In this document: piece by piece, positions 44,246 to 59,943 of the stretch
Position numbering within the stretch: position 1 is the first letter of the stretch
How the letters are laid out: the number at the start of each line of letters is the position of its first letter
DNA from: Oryzobacter telluris
GTDB taxonomy: Bacteria > Actinomycetota > Actinomycetes > Actinomycetales > Dermatophilaceae
NCBI RefSeq assembly: GCF_043099285.1
Contig: NZ_CP170723.1
Coordinates: forward strand, 2,914,001-2,978,000
Reading direction: 5' to 3'
Length of the DNA: 64,000 bases
The notes under the pieces: model-generated
Seen by the model: the letters and a program-made list of their open reading frames with translations, nothing else
Told to the model about the DNA's origin: nothing
Databases searched by the model: none
Translations under genes and position numbers: made by a program

Positions 44246-46786
44246 ATGACCGAAACCGTGCCCACCCGCGCCGTCGTCTCCGACGAGTCACCGTCGACCG
44301 ATGCGCGCCGCATCGGCCCCGCCCACCGGACGAGCCACCCGCTGGCCTCCGGCCCGGTCGTCTCCCCGCCGGCCACGGTCGACGGCTTCGTCGAGGCCTT
44401 CCTCGCCGAGCTCAACTACGGCCAGGGCACGCTGCTCTCCCAGTCCACGCTCAACGACCAGTACCTGGCCCTCGCGCGCACCATCCGCCGCTACCTCATG
44501 GCCGACTGGCTCGAGACCGGCGCCCGCCGCCGCCAGGCCCAGCAGAAGACCATCGGCTACCTGTCCGCCGAGTACCTCCTGGGCCGCCAGCTGGGCAACA
44601 ACCTCCTCGCGACCAACCTCCAGGACATCGCCGAGGTGGCGATGACCCAGTGCGGCATCGACATCGCGGCCCTGCGCGCCCAGGAGGTCGAGCCCGGTCT
44701 CGGCAACGGCGGCCTCGGGCGCCTCGCGGCCTGCTTCGTCGACTCGCTCGCGACGATGGACGTCCCCTGCATCGGCTACGGCATCCGCTACGAGTACGGC
44801 ATCTTCCGCCAGACCTTCGAGGGCGACCGCCAGGTCGAGGTCCCCGACTCGTGGCTCTCGCTCGGCAGCCCGTGGGAGTTCCCGCACCCCGAGCGCCAGG
44901 TGCTGGTGAGCTTCGGCGGCCAGACGTCGACCACCACCGGTGAGGACGGGGTCGTCACCTCGACCTGGACCCCCGGGTGGCAGGTCATCGGCATGCCGTA
45001 CCACTACATGGTCCCCGGCTACCGCAACGGCGTCGTCAACACCCTGCGCCTGTGGAGCGCCCGGGCCACCCAGGCGTTCGACCTCGCCATCTTCAACTCC
45101 GGCGACTACGCCGAGGCGGTGCGCGCCCAGACCTTCGCCGAGAACATCTCCAAGGTGCTCTACCCCGAGGACTCCACGCCCCAGGGCAAGGAGCTGCGCC
45201 TGCAGCAGCAGTACTTCTTCGTGGCCTGCTCGCTGCACGACTTCATCGAGAACACCATCCCGGCCGACTTCGACCTAAGCCGCCTCCCCGAGCGGATCAT
45301 CTTCCAGCTCAACGACACCCACCCCGTCATCGCGATCCCGGAGATGATGCGGATCCTCGTCGACAAGAAGGGTTTCGAGTGGGACGAGGCGTGGGCGATC
45401 ACCCGCAAGTGCTTCGCCTACACGTGTCACACGCTCCTGCCCGAGGCCCTCGAGGTCTGGTCGGTCGAGCTCCTGGGCAAGCTGCTCCCCCGGCACCTCG
45501 AGATCATCTACCGGATCAACGACGAGTTCCTCGAGGAGGTCCGCGAGGCCTTCCCCGGTGACGAGATGCGCGCCCGCCGCATGTCGATGATCGCCGAGCA
45601 CCCCGTGCGCTCGGTGCGGATGGCGTACCTCGCCACCGTGGCCGGCGCGAAGGTCAACGGCGTCGCCGAGCTGCACAGCCAGCTGCTGCGCGACAAGGTG
45701 CTGCCCGACTTCTCGCAGCTGTGGCCGGAGAAGTTCACCAACGTCACCAACGGCATCACGCCGCGGCGCTTCGTGCGCCTCGCGAACCGCCGCCTGTCCG
45801 AGCTCGTCACCGACACGATCGGCGACGGCTGGGTCACCGACCTCGACCGCCTGCGCGAGCTCGAGCCGCTCGCCGACGACGCCTCGTTCCGCGAGGAGTT
45901 CCGCGCGGTCAAGCAGGCCAACAAGGAGCGGCTGTACGCCCTGCTGAAGGTCCGCGACGGCCTCGAGCTGCCCCGCGAGGCGATGCTCGACGTCATGGTC
46001 AAGCGCCTGCACGAGTACAAGCGCCAGACCCTCAAGCTGCTGCACATCGTCTCGCTGTACGACGACGTCCTCTCGGGCCGCGTCGCCGCCGAGGACGTCA
46101 CCCCGCGCACCTTCGTCTTCGGTGCCAAGGCCGCCCCCGGCTACCACCTGGCGAAGGAGATCATCTTCCTCGTCAACGCGGTCGCCGACACCGTGAACTC
46201 CGACCCGAAGGTGGCCGGCCGGCTCAGTGTCGCGTTCCCCGCGAACTACAACGTCACCCTCGCCGAGAAGCTCATCCCCGCCGCCGACCTCTCCGAGCAG
46301 ATCTCGCTCGCCGGCAAGGAGGCGTCGGGCACGGGCAACATGAAGTTCGCCCTCAACGGCGCCCTGACGATCGGCACCGACGACGGTGCCAACGTCGAGA
46401 TCCGCCGCCTCGTCGGCGACGACCACTTCTTCCTCTTCGGGATGGACGAGCCGGAGGTCGAGCAGCTGCGCGCCCGCGGCTACAGCCCCGCCGCCGTCTA
46501 CGAGGAGAACGCGCGCCTGCGCAGCACCATCGACCTGCTCGCGAGCGGCCACTTCACCGGCGGCGACCGCCAGGCCGTTGGCCCCGTCATCGACAACCTG
46601 CTGCAGCAGGACTCGTTCATGGTGTTCGCCGACTTCCAGGCCTACCTCGACGCCCAGGAGCGGGTCGACGCGGCCTACGCCGACCCGGACGCCTGGTCGC
46701 GGTCGGCCATCCTCAACGTCGCGCGCTCGGGGTACTTCTCCTCCGACCGCTCGATGCGCGACTACCTGTCGCGGATCTGGGCCTGA
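44246..46786 (+). CDS. glgP: Glycogen/maltodextrin phosphorylase (GT35)
   Basis: 846 residues from ATG 44246, with GAAGGA ahead. GT35 hallmarks: IGYLSAEYLLGRQLGNNL, EPGLGNGGLGRLAACFVDSLA, RIIFQLNDTHPVIAIPEMMRIL, and PLP Lys700 in EASGTGNMKFALNGALTIGT. It phosphorolyses alpha-1,4 glucan to glucose-1-phosphate. The final gene of the run, pgm, converts the product to glucose-6-phosphate, and glgX opens branches. A LacI-like site overlaps its promoter. The 73-nt spacer to glgE contains a separate promoter, so it may be transcribed independently. Confidence 0.96.
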   Translation: MTETVPTRAVVSDESPSTDARRIGPAHRTSHPLASGPVVSPPATVDGFVEAFLAELNYGQGTLLSQSTLNDQYLALARTIRRYLMADWLETGARRRQAQQKTIGYLSAEYLLGRQLGNNLLATNLQDIAEVAMTQCGIDIAALRAQEVEPGLGNGGLGRLAACFVDSLATMDVPCIGYGIRYEYGIFRQTFEGDRQVEVPDSWLSLGSPWEFPHPERQVLVSFGGQTSTTTGEDGVVTSTWTPGWQVIGMPYHYMVPGYRNGVVNTLRLWSARATQAFDLAIFNSGDYAEAVRAQTFAENISKVLYPEDSTPQGKELRLQQQYFFVACSLHDFIENTIPADFDLSRLPERIIFQLNDTHPVIAIPEMMRILVDKKGFEWDEAWAITRKCFAYTCHTLLPEALEVWSVELLGKLLPRHLEIIYRINDEFLEEVREAFPGDEMRARRMSMIAEHPVRSVRMAYLATVAGAKVNGVAELHSQLLRDKVLPDFSQLWPEKFTNVTNGITPRRFVRLANRRLSELVTDTIGDGWVTDLDRLRELEPLADDASFREEFRAVKQANKERLYALLKVRDGLELPREAMLDVMVKRLHEYKRQTLKLLHIVSLYDDVLSGRVAAEDVTPRTFVFGAKAAPGYHLAKEIIFLVNAVADTVNSDPKVAGRLSVAFPANYNVTLAEKLIPAADLSEQISLAGKEASGTGNMKFALNGALTIGTDDGANVEIRRLVGDDHFFLFGMDEPEVEQLRARGYSPAAVYEENARLRSTIDLLASGHFTGGDRQAVGPVIDNLLQQDSFMVFADFQAYLDAQERVDAAYADPDAWSRSAILNVARSGYFSSDRSMRDYLSRIWA

Positions 46787-46846
46787 CCACCGTCCGGGAC
46801 CGTTCACCGGGCAGACGTGGGGCTGAACGCGAGGCGCCTGTCCGTG

Positions 46847-46852
46847 TAGGTT
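46847..46852 (+). promoter_or_regulatory. -10 hexamer of leaderless glgE promoter
   Basis: TAGGTT ends exactly 7 nt before the GTG, with no ribosome site in between. CTGAAC about 18 nt upstream is a weak -35. The glgE-treS-mak-glgB-pgm mRNA therefore probably begins at the start codon. Confidence 0.6.
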
Positions 46853-46859
46853 CGGTCGG

Positions 46860-48883
46860 GTGAGCGACGCCTTCCGGACCGCCCCCCCGCAAGCTCCGAT
46901 CGGACGGATCCCCGTCCAGGACGTCAGACCCGTGGTCGACCACGGCGCAAGGCCCGCCAAGGCGGTCGTGGACGAGCGTTTCGACGTCTCGGCCACCGTG
47001 TTCCGCGAGGGCCACGACGCCGTGAACGCCTCCGTGGTCCTCACCGACCCCGACGGTGTCGAGCACGTGCTGCCGATGACGTGCACCAACCCCGGGCTCA
47101 ACCACTGGGTCCGCTCGGTGGCCGCCGACCGCACCGGCTGGTGGTCCTACCGGGTCGAGGGCTGGTCCGACCCGTACGGCACCTGGGAGCACGACGCGAC
47201 CATCAAGGTGCAGGCTGACGTCGACACCGAGCTGATGCTCGAGGAGGGTGCCCTCGTCCTCGAGCGGGCCCTCGCCGAGGTCACCCGCACGACCGAGCAG
47301 AAGGCGGTCCTCACCGCCGCGGTCACCGGGCTGCGCGACACGACGAAGCCGCCGGCGGTGCGGCTCAAGTCCGGCACCGACGCCGCCGTCGAGGACGAGC
47401 TCGGCGAGCGCCCGCTGCGCGACATGGTCTCCCCCTCCGCCGACCTGCCCCTGCTCGTCGAGCGCGAGCTCGCCCTGTCCGGCGCCTGGTACGAGATCTT
47501 CCCGCGCAGCGAGGGCGCCACGTACGACGACAAGGAGCACCGCTGGGCCACCGGCACGCTGCGCACCGCCGCGAAGCGCCTGCCGGCCATCGCGGCGATG
47601 GGCTTCGACGTCGTCTACCTCACCCCGATCCACCCGATCGGCCAGGCCGCGAAGAAGGGCCCGAACAACACCCTCGACGCGCGCCCCGAGGACCCCGGCA
47701 GCCCGTACGCCATCGGCTCCGCCGACGGCGGCCACGACGCCATCCACCCCGACCTCGGCACGTTCGACGACTTCGACGCCTTCGTCGCCGAGTCCGAGCG
47801 GCTCGGGATGGAGGTCGCGATGGACCTCGCGCTGCAGTGCTCCCCCGACCACCCGTGGGTGACGTCGAACCCCGAGTGGTTCACCACCCGCGCCGACGGC
47901 AGCATCGCCTACGCCGAGAACCCCCCGAAGAAGTACCAGGACATCTACCCGCTGAACTTCGACAACGACCCCGCGGGCATCTACGCCGAGGTCCGCCGCG
48001 TCGTGCAGGTGTGGATCGACCACGGGGTCAAGCTGTTCCGCGTCGACAACCCGCACACCAAGCCGGTCGAGTTCTGGCAGTGGCTGATCGCGGACGTCGC
48101 GAAGGACCACCCCGAGGTCATCTGGCTCGCCGAGGCCTTCACCAAGCCCGCGATGATGCACACGCTGGGCAAGGTCGGCTTCCAGCAGAGCTACACGTAC
48201 TACGCGTGGCGCAACAGCGCGGCCGACCTGCGCGAGTACCTCACCGAGCTCTCGGGCGACGCCGCGACCTACATGCGCCCGTCGTTCTGGCCCACCACCC
48301 ACGACATCCTCACGCCGTACATGCAGTTCGGCGGGCTCGGGGCCTGGAAGCTGCGCGCCGTCCTCGCGGCCACCCTCGTCCCCACCTACGGGATCTACAC
48401 CGGCTACGAGCTGATGGAGCACGTCGCCCGTCCCGGCGCCGAGGAGCAGATCGACAACGAGAAGTACGAGTTCAAGAACCGCCGCTGGGAGGACTACGAG
48501 GAGGGCGGCGCCAAAGAGGGCCAGTCCCTGGCCGGCTACCTCACGCGCATCAACGAGATCCGTCGGGCCCACCCGGCGCTGCACCGGTTGCGCGACATCC
48601 GTTTCCACCACGTCGACGACGAGAACTTCCTCGCCTTCTCCAAGCGCCGGCGCCTCCCCGACGGCACCGACGACGTCGTGCTCGTCGTCGCCAACCTCGA
48701 CCCGCACTCCACGCGGGCCACGACGCTGCGGCTCGACATGGCGGCCCTCGGCCTCGAGTCCGGTGACTCCTTCACCGCCCGCGACCTGGTCTCCGAGCAG
48801 GACTGGACCTGGCAGCGCGACAACTACATCCGGCTCGGGCCCGAGGTGGAACCCGTCCACGTCATCGCCGTGAGGAGGACCTG

Positions 48884-48887
<4 letters not shown>
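46860..48887 (+). CDS. glgE: Alpha-1,4-glucan:maltose-1-phosphate maltosyltransferase
   Basis: 675 residues. GH13_3 organisation: an N-terminal beta domain (35-115), a helical domain S-like part (120-200), then the barrel. The nucleophile is Asp396 (LFRVDNPHTKP) and the general acid Glu425 (WLAEAFTKP), close to Asp394/Glu423 of Streptomyces GlgE. NPPKKYQDIYPLNFDND and FEFKNRRW-like NEKYEFKNRRW are GlgE-specific. It extends alpha-1,4 glucan with maltose-1-phosphate made by Mak. GTG 46860 has a -10 at 7 nt. Its stop overlaps treS by 4 nt. Confidence 0.97.
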
Positions 48888-50630
<1,743 letters not shown>

Positions 50631-50638
<8 letters not shown>

Positions 50639-52085
50639 GATCCACGACGCGACCATCACGCCGTCCAAGGTCGAGCTGCTCGAGGCCTGGATGGGTGACC
50701 AACGCTGGTACGCGGCCAAGGGCCGACGCCCCCGGCTGCGTCGCCTCGCGGCGTGGCGCCTCGACGACCCCGCGGGCGAGGTCGGCGTCGAGACGATCAT
50801 CGTCGCCGACGAGGCCGGTCCCGAGACGGTCGTCTACCAGGTGCCGCTCACCTACCGCGGCGAGCCGCTGGGCAGCGCCGACCACGCCCTCGTCGGCACG
50901 ATGGACCACTCGGTCCTCGGCCGCCGCTGGGTGTACGACGCCCCGCACGACCCGGTCTACGCCGCCCAGCTCCTCGAGCTCGTCCAGGGCCGCGTGTCGG
51001 CGCGGTCGTCGTCGGTCTCCGACGCCGACGAGCCCGCGGTCTCCGGTGTGCCGCAGGGCAGCTGGGACCGCGAGGTGCACGTCCGCACCTCGCGCGTGCT
51101 GTCCGGCGAGCAGTCGAACACCTCGGTGATCCTCGACGGCGACCTGCCCGACGGCCACCACACCCCGCTCATCGTCAAGGTCTTCCGGATGCTGTCCCCC
51201 GGCGACAACCCCGACGTCGTCCTCCAGGGCGCGCTCGTCGACGCCGGCTCGCGCCGCGTACCGGCGGTCGTGGGCGCGGTCGCCGGGGCGTGGCCTCACC
51301 CGGCCGCCGACGGCGACGAGCCGGCTCACGGCCACCTGGCGTTCTGCCAGGAGTTCCTCCCCGGTGTCGAGGACGCGTGGCGCGTGGCGCTGCGTGCGGC
51401 CGAGGAGGGCAGCGACTTCTCCGGACCCGCCCGCGACCTCGGCGAGGCCACGGCCGAGGTGCACCACGCCCTGGCCGAGGCCCTCGGCACCGAGCCGACC
51501 AGCCACGACCAGGCCGCGTCGATCGTCGCCGAGATGCGCGCGCGCTTCGACGCCGCGGTCGAGGCCGCCCCCGAGCTCGGCGAGGTCCGCTCGTCCGTGG
51601 AGGCCGTGCACCGCGCCGCCACCGACGCGAGCTGGCCTGCGCTGCAGCGCATCCACGGCGACTACCACCTCGGCCAGGTGCTGCACTCGGCCGAGCGCGG
51701 CTGGATCCTCCTCGACTTCGAGGGCGAGCCGCTGCGTCCCCTGTCCGAGCGCTCGCTCCCCGACCAGTGGGTCCGCGACGTCGCGGGCATGCTGCGCAGC
51801 TTCGACTACGTCGGCGGGACCCTCGAGCAGGTGCGGGGCACCTCCGCCCGCGCGTGGGTGACGTCGGCCCAGCAGTCCTTCCTCGACGGCTACGCGGCCC
51901 GCGCCGGCGACGACCCGCGCCGGCTCGGTGCGCTCCTCGCCGCCTTCGAGCTCGACAAGGCGATGTACGAGGTCGTCTACGAGGCCCGCAACCGACCGGG
52001 CTGGGTCGGCATCCCCCTCGGTGCGGTCCGCCGCCTCACCGCCCACTTCTCGACCTCCGCCCCCACGCAAGGAGACTCCCCGTGA
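50631..52085 (+). CDS. mak: Maltokinase
   Basis: 484 residues from GTG 50631, which overlaps treS by 8 nt. Pep2-type APH-like kinase: VLSGEQSNTSVILDG and VKVFRMLSPGDNPDV bind ATP, catalytic Asp is in IHGDYHLGQVL and metal Asp in ILLDFEGEPLRPL. The N-terminal DQRWYAAKGRRPR motif is typical of Mak. It phosphorylates maltose at the anomeric position with ATP to give maltose-1-phosphate for GlgE. The next start, glgB, overlaps its stop by 4 nt. Also called pep2. Confidence 0.95.
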
Positions 52086-54300
52086 CTCCCACCCCCAGCC
52101 CCGAGGTCGGCGGCGCCATCACCGCGCTCGTCCAGGGCCGCCACCAGCAGCCGCACGACCTCCTCGGCCAGCACCTCGAGCACGGGGGGCTGCGCATCCG
52201 GGTCCTCAAGCCGCTCGCCACCTCGGTGCGCGTGCGCTTCGAGGACGACGAGGTGCTCGACCTCGCGCACGAGGCCGAGGGTGTGTGGACCGCCGTGCGC
52301 ACCGACGCGCTTCGGACGATGGACTACCGGCTCCTCGTCACGTGGGCCGACGGCATCGAGCACGAGCAGGACGACCCCTACCGCTTCGCGCCCACGCTGG
52401 GCGAGGTCGACCTCCACCTCGTCAACGAGGGGCGCCACGAGGAGCTGTGGACCGTGCTGGGGGCACGCGTCCACGAGTACCCGGGCCCGCTCGGACCGGT
52501 GCGCGGTGTCGCGTTCGCCGTGTGGGCGCCGCGGGCGAAGGCGGTGCGCGTCATCGGCGACTTCAACGACTGGGACGGCCGCGTCCACCCGATGCGGCTC
52601 ATCGGCGCCTCCGGCGTGTGGGAGCTGTTCATCCCCGACGTCGGCGTCGGCAGCATCTACAAGTACGAGATCCGCGGCGCCGACGACGTCGTGCGCACCA
52701 AGGCCGACCCGATGGCGCGGCGCACCGAGTGCCCGCCCAACACCGGCTCGGTCGTCGACGAGGCCGGGCACGCCTGGGCCGACGACACCTGGATGGAGGA
52801 GCGCGCCGGCCGCGACCCCCACCAGGGCCCGATGAGCGTCTACGAGGTCCACCTGGGCTCGTGGCGCCAGGGGATGTCGTACCGCGACCTCGCCGAGCAC
52901 CTCGTCAACTACGTGTCCGACCTCGGCTTCACGCACGTCGAGCTGCTCCCCGTGATGGAGCACCCCTACGGGCCGTCGTGGGGCTACCAGGTCACCGGCT
53001 ACTACGCCCCGACTGCGCGGTTCGGCACCCCTGACGACTTCAAGTACCTCGTCGACACGCTGCACCAGGCCGGAATCGGCGTCATCCTCGACTGGGTCCC
53101 CGGGCACTTCCCCCGCGACGCCTTCGCCCTCGCCCGCTTCGACGGCCTGCCCCTCTACGAGCACCCGGACCCGCGCCGCGGCGACCAGCCCGACTGGGGC
53201 ACGCACGTCTTCGACTTCGGCCGCCTCGAGGTGCGCAACTTCCTCGTCGCCAACGCCGTGTACTGGCTCAAGGAGTTCCACATCGACGGGCTGCGCGTCG
53301 ACGCCGTGGCCTCGATGCTCTACCTCGACTACTCGCGCAAGGACGGCGAGTGGATCCCCAACGTCCACGGCGGCCGCGAGCACCTCGAGGCGATCGGCCT
53401 GATCCAGGAGGCCAACGCGACCTCGTACAAGCTCGTCCCCGGCGCGGTGACGATCGCCGAGGAGTCCACCTCGTGGCCCGGTGTCACGAAGTCGACGTCG
53501 AGCGGCGGCCTGGGCTTCGGGCTGAAGTGGAACATGGGCTGGATGAACGACACCCTGCGCTACCTGCAGGAGGAGCCGATCCACCGTCAGTACCACCACA
53601 ACCTGCTGACCTTCTCCCTGATGTACGCGTTCAGCGAGAACTTCGTGCTCCCGATCAGCCACGACGAGGTCGTCCACGGCAAGGGCTCGCTCGTCAACAA
53701 GATCCCGGGCGACCGCTACGACCAGCTCGCCACGGTGCGCGCGTTCCTCGCCTACATGTGGAGCCACCCCGGCAAGCAGCTGCTCTTCATGGGCTGCGAG
53801 TTCGCACAGCCCGGCGAGTGGGCCGACGGCCGCTCCCTCGACTGGTGGCTGCTCGACCACGCGGCGCACTACCGCGTGCACGCGCTGGTCAAGGAGCTCA
53901 ACCGGGTCTACCGCGAGCACCCGGCCCTGTGGGCGCTCGACAGCCAGCCGGCGGGGTTCCGCTGGCTCGACGCCGACGACAACACCGGCAACATCCTGTC
54001 GTACCTGCGGTTCGCCGAGGCCGACGGCAGTGGCGACGTCGTGGCGACGCTCGTCAACTACGGCGGCGACGACAAGGCGTGGGTGCGCGTCGGCGTGCCG
54101 AGGGCCGGACGCTGGGAGGTCCTGCTCGACACCGTCGGGTTCGACGAGCACTCCTCCCCCAGCCAGGCCGGCGTCGTCCTCGAGGCGGAGCACACGCCGT
54201 GGAACGACCAGCCGTACTCGGTGACGGTCGGGGTCTCGCGGCTCTCCGCGGTCTACCTCGCCCCGGCAGCGGGTGCCACCTCCTTCGAAGGAGCCTCGTC

Positions 54301-54304
<4 letters not shown>
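52082..54304 (+). CDS. glgB: 1,4-alpha-glucan branching enzyme
   Basis: 740 residues from GTG 52082. Tandem CBM48-type N-terminal domains: one at about 15-100 (LRIRVLKPLATSVRVRF), one at about 140-230 (AFAVWAPRAKAVRVIGDFNDWDGR). Barrel: nucleophile Asp407 (GLRVDAVASML), acid Glu460 (IAEESTSWP) and third acid Asp in LPISHDEVVHGKGSL. WGYQVTGYYAPTARFG and MGCEFAQPGEW are typical. It cuts and re-joins linear chains made by GlgE into branched glucan. The stop overlaps pgm by 4 nt (ATGA). Confidence 0.97.
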
Positions 54305-55965
<1,661 letters not shown>

Positions 55966-55973
55966 GCCGGCTA

Positions 55974-56090
55974 CTGAGTGGTGTCGAGCGTCGCCACGCG
56001 GAACGCCCACGGCGCGAGCGTGACGACCGACCCAGCCTCGAAGGCCATCGCTGCGCCGTCCGACGCGGACGACCCGCCTCTGAGGACGCC
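55974..56090 (-). pseudogene. Possible C-terminal remnant of a glycoside hydrolase
   Basis: Between the pgm stop and the terminator stem, the minus strand encodes SASDGAAMAFEAGSVVTLAPWAFRV and seven more residues before a stop (55971-55973). The pattern of a short beta strand followed by LAPWAFRV is like the closing strand of amylase-type proteins. No start, no upstream domain and no ribosome site exist; the frame upstream runs through the hairpin. It could be chance coding in 75% GC sequence. I see no other content in this 196-nt gap apart from the terminator. Confidence 0.3.
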
Positions 56091-56127
56091 GCGGTTCCCC
56101 CGGGGTCCAGCCTCCCGGGGGAACCGC
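56091..56127. terminator. 14-bp perfect stem between pgm and ABC permease
   Basis: GCGGTTCCCCCGGG (56091-56104) and its exact complement (56114-56127) flank a 9-nt loop. It closes two convergent operons: glgE-pgm on the + strand and the ABC importer on the - strand. Confidence 0.88.
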
Positions 56128-56161
56128 TCGTCGTGATCCAGACACGACGGCCTTGGATGGG

Positions 56162-57166
56162 TCAGGCGTTCTTGCGCTCGTCGATGATGATCGCGACGAC
56201 GATGATGATGCCCTTGACGACCATCTGCATGAACGGCGAGACGTCGAGCAGGTCCAGTCCGTTGTTGATGATGCCGATGATGAGGGCGCCGACCATCGTT
56301 CCCCAGATGGTGCCGATGCCGCCCTTGAAGCTCGTGCCGCCGATGACGGCCGCGGTGATGGCATCGAGCTCGATCCCGGTGCCCAGCTGCGGGTTTCCCG
56401 ACCCGATGCGCGCCGAGAGGATGACCCCGGCCAGACCGGCCAGGGTGCCGCTGAGGACGTAGATGCCGATGGTGATCTTCTTGATGTTGATGCCGGACAC
56501 CCGGGCGGCCTGCTCGTTGCCACCGATGGCGAAGACGTAGCGGCCGAAGCGGGTGTACTGCAGGACCAGGTGGGCGAGGATCGCGACGACGCCGAAGATG
56601 ATGACCGGCACGGGGATCCCGGCGACGCTGCCCTGCCCGATGAAGTTGTACGGCGCCTCGAGCCGGGACACCGGGCGGCCGTCGCTGTAGATGAGCGCGA
56701 GGCCGCGGGCCGTCGTCATCATGCCGAGCGTCGCGATGAACGGCGCGATCTTGAACTTGGCGATGAGCAGCCCGTTGGTCAGTCCGAGGACGGCGCCGAC
56801 GGCCACGCCGCCGACGACGGCGAGGATGATCGGCAGGTTCAGCCCGGCGTACATCATGTTGTCGCCCGGCCGCTGGGCCAGCGACGTGGCCACGACGGCC
56901 GACATCGCGAGGATCGAGCCGACCGAGAGGTCGATGCCGAGCGTGATGATGACGAAGGTCATGCCGATGGCGATGATGCCGATCGCCGAGACCTGGCGGA
57001 CCACGTTGATCAGGTTCTGCGCCTGGAAGAACGTCCCGGACGTCATCACGGTGAGCACGACGACGAACAGGACGAGGATCCCGACGATCGCGTACTTGCG
57101 GGCGAACTGCGCCCAGTCGACCGAGGACGTGGTGTCCTCGCGGGGCGGGGTGCTGGTGGTGGTCAT
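56162..57166 (-). CDS. ABC sugar transporter permease (RbsC/IatP type)
   Basis: 334 residues, ten predicted helices. The signature of the BPD_transp_2 family is present: TLGIDLSVGSILAMSAVVA, FIATLGMMTTARGLALIYSDG, GIYVLSGTLAGLAGVILSAR and GTSFKGGIGTIWGTMVGALI. It forms the membrane channel of a ribose/inositol-like importer. ATG 57166 is preceded by GAAGGACG; GTG 57181 (overlapping the ATPase stop) would add five residues. It works with the adjacent ATPase and lipoprotein. Confidence 0.94.
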   Translation of the reverse strand: MTTTSTPPREDTTSSVDWAQFARKYAIVGILVLFVVVLTVMTSGTFFQAQNLINVVRQVSAIGIIAIGMTFVIITLGIDLSVGSILAMSAVVATSLAQRPGDNMMYAGLNLPIILAVVGGVAVGAVLGLTNGLLIAKFKIAPFIATLGMMTTARGLALIYSDGRPVSRLEAPYNFIGQGSVAGIPVPVIIFGVVAILAHLVLQYTRFGRYVFAIGGNEQAARVSGINIKKITIGIYVLSGTLAGLAGVILSARIGSGNPQLGTGIELDAITAAVIGGTSFKGGIGTIWGTMVGALIIGIINNGLDLLDVSPFMQMVVKGIIIVVAIIIDERKNA

Positions 57167-57177
57167 GGCGTCGTCCT

Positions 57178-58707
<1,530 letters not shown>

Positions 58708-58766
58708 GCGTGTCACCTCGTCGTGTCAGGCCTGGGTGGGACCGGATGGCCGGCCCCGGGAGGGGT

Positions 58767-58805
58767 GGGCGGGGCGGGCGAAGGAGGAGGACTCCCGCCC
58801 CGCCC
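58767..58805 (-). ncRNA. Intercistronic hairpin between lipoprotein and ATPase genes
   Basis: GGGCGGGGCGGG (58767-58778) pairs perfectly with CCCGCCCCGCCC (58794-58805) across a 15-nt loop. It begins 5 nt past the lipoprotein stop. It lies inside one operon, so it probably attenuates downstream transcription or protects the 3' end of the lipoprotein mRNA. Confidence 0.65.
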
Positions 58806-58810
58806 GGGTC

Positions 58811-59827
58811 TCACTCGAAGTCGGCCATGTTGTCCGGGGTGACGAGCTGGTACGGGATGTCGACGTAGCCGGGAACCGTCTCGCCGTTGTAGAGGTGGAC
58901 GATGCTGTCGACGCCACCGGCGCCCTGGCCTCCAGCGTCCTGGAAGACGGTGACCTCGAGGTCGCCGGCCTTCATCGCGGCGAGGGCGTCGGACGTCGCG
59001 TCGACGCCGCCGACGAGGACCTTGTCGAGCTTCCCGGCCGCCTTGAGGGCGTTGATCGCGCCGAGGGCCATCTCGTCGTTGTTGGCGCAGATGATGTCGA
59101 TCTGGTCACCCGACTCGATCCAGTTCTCGGTGATCGACTGCCCCTTGTCGCGCTGCCAGTTGCCGGCAGCCTCCTTGACCACCTTCATGCCGGGGTTCTT
59201 GGCGACGGTGTCCTTGCAGCCCTTCGTGCGCAGCACGGCGGCCTCGTTGGCGGGGTCGCCCTGGAGGATGGCGACGTTGCCCTTGCCGTTCGCGAGCTTG
59301 GCGAGCGCCTCCATCTCCAGGTTGCCGGAGACGAGCGAGTCGGAGCCGACGTAGGGGACCTCGGTGGGAAGGTCAGCCGGGCGGCGGTTGACGTAGACGA
59401 GCGGGATGCCCGCGGCCTTGGCGGCCTCGGTCATGGGGTCGGCGGCGTCGGTGTCGACGGGGATCACGAGGATGCCGTCGACCTTCTGGGAGATGAAGTT
59501 CTCGACCTGGCCCAGCTGGACGTCGGTCTTCTCCTGGGCCGCGACGATGTTGACCTCGACACCGTCCTCCTTCGCGCGGGCGGTCATGCCGTCGGCGACG
59601 TTCTGGAGGAACTGGTCGAGGATCGGGAAGGTCACGCCGATCTTGAGGACCTTGCCGTCCTTGGGCTTCACGGCGGCCTCGCCGGCGGCGTTCGTCGCGG
59701 TTGCCGTGGCGACCGGGGCGGCGGTGGTGCTGCCGTCGGAGGAGGTCGACTCGCCGGAGCCGCATCCCGCGAGGAGCGTGGCGGCGGCAACCACCAGGGC
59801 GCCCGATCGGAGTCCGAGCTTGAACAT
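58811..59827 (-). CDS. Sugar-binding lipoprotein of ABC importer
   Basis: 338 residues. Signal peptide with lipobox LLAGCGS, lipidated Cys22. A Ser/Thr/Ala linker leads to a periplasmic-binding-protein type 1 fold: KVLKIGVTFPILDQFLQNVADGM, PVDTDAADPMTEAAKAAGIPLVYVNR, GNVAILQGDP, and ICANNDEMALGAINALKAAGK. NRRPADLP matches ribose/inositol-type binding pockets. It catches the sugar outside the membrane. It is first in the operon, downstream of the repeat cluster at 59944-59989. Confidence 0.93.
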   Translation of the reverse strand: MFKLGLRSGALVVAAATLLAGCGSGESTSSDGSTTAAPVATATATNAAGEAAVKPKDGKVLKIGVTFPILDQFLQNVADGMTARAKEDGVEVNIVAAQEKTDVQLGQVENFISQKVDGILVIPVDTDAADPMTEAAKAAGIPLVYVNRRPADLPTEVPYVGSDSLVSGNLEMEALAKLANGKGNVAILQGDPANEAAVLRTKGCKDTVAKNPGMKVVKEAAGNWQRDKGQSITENWIESGDQIDIICANNDEMALGAINALKAAGKLDKVLVGGVDATSDALAAMKAGDLEVTVFQDAGGQGAGGVDSIVHLYNGETVPGYVDIPYQLVTPDNMADFE

Positions 59828-59943
59828 CTGTGTTCTCACTTTCGCGAATGGTGGCCACGCGGAGGGCGACCGTCCTGGTGTGGAGGCGGCCTGGGCCACT
59901 CCACCGACGGCCACGTCGCCGTCGACACCACTGAAGGTAGGAC

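Noticed and set aside
46713..48860. A 715-codon minus-strand frame opposite glgE
   Set aside because: Shadow of glgE; amino-acid composition is that of antisense high-GC DNA.
50753..52081. An N-terminal extension of GlgB in frame from 50753
   Set aside because: It overlaps the entire maltokinase gene in another frame and is Arg-rich low complexity; GTG 52082 has the expected 4-nt overlap.
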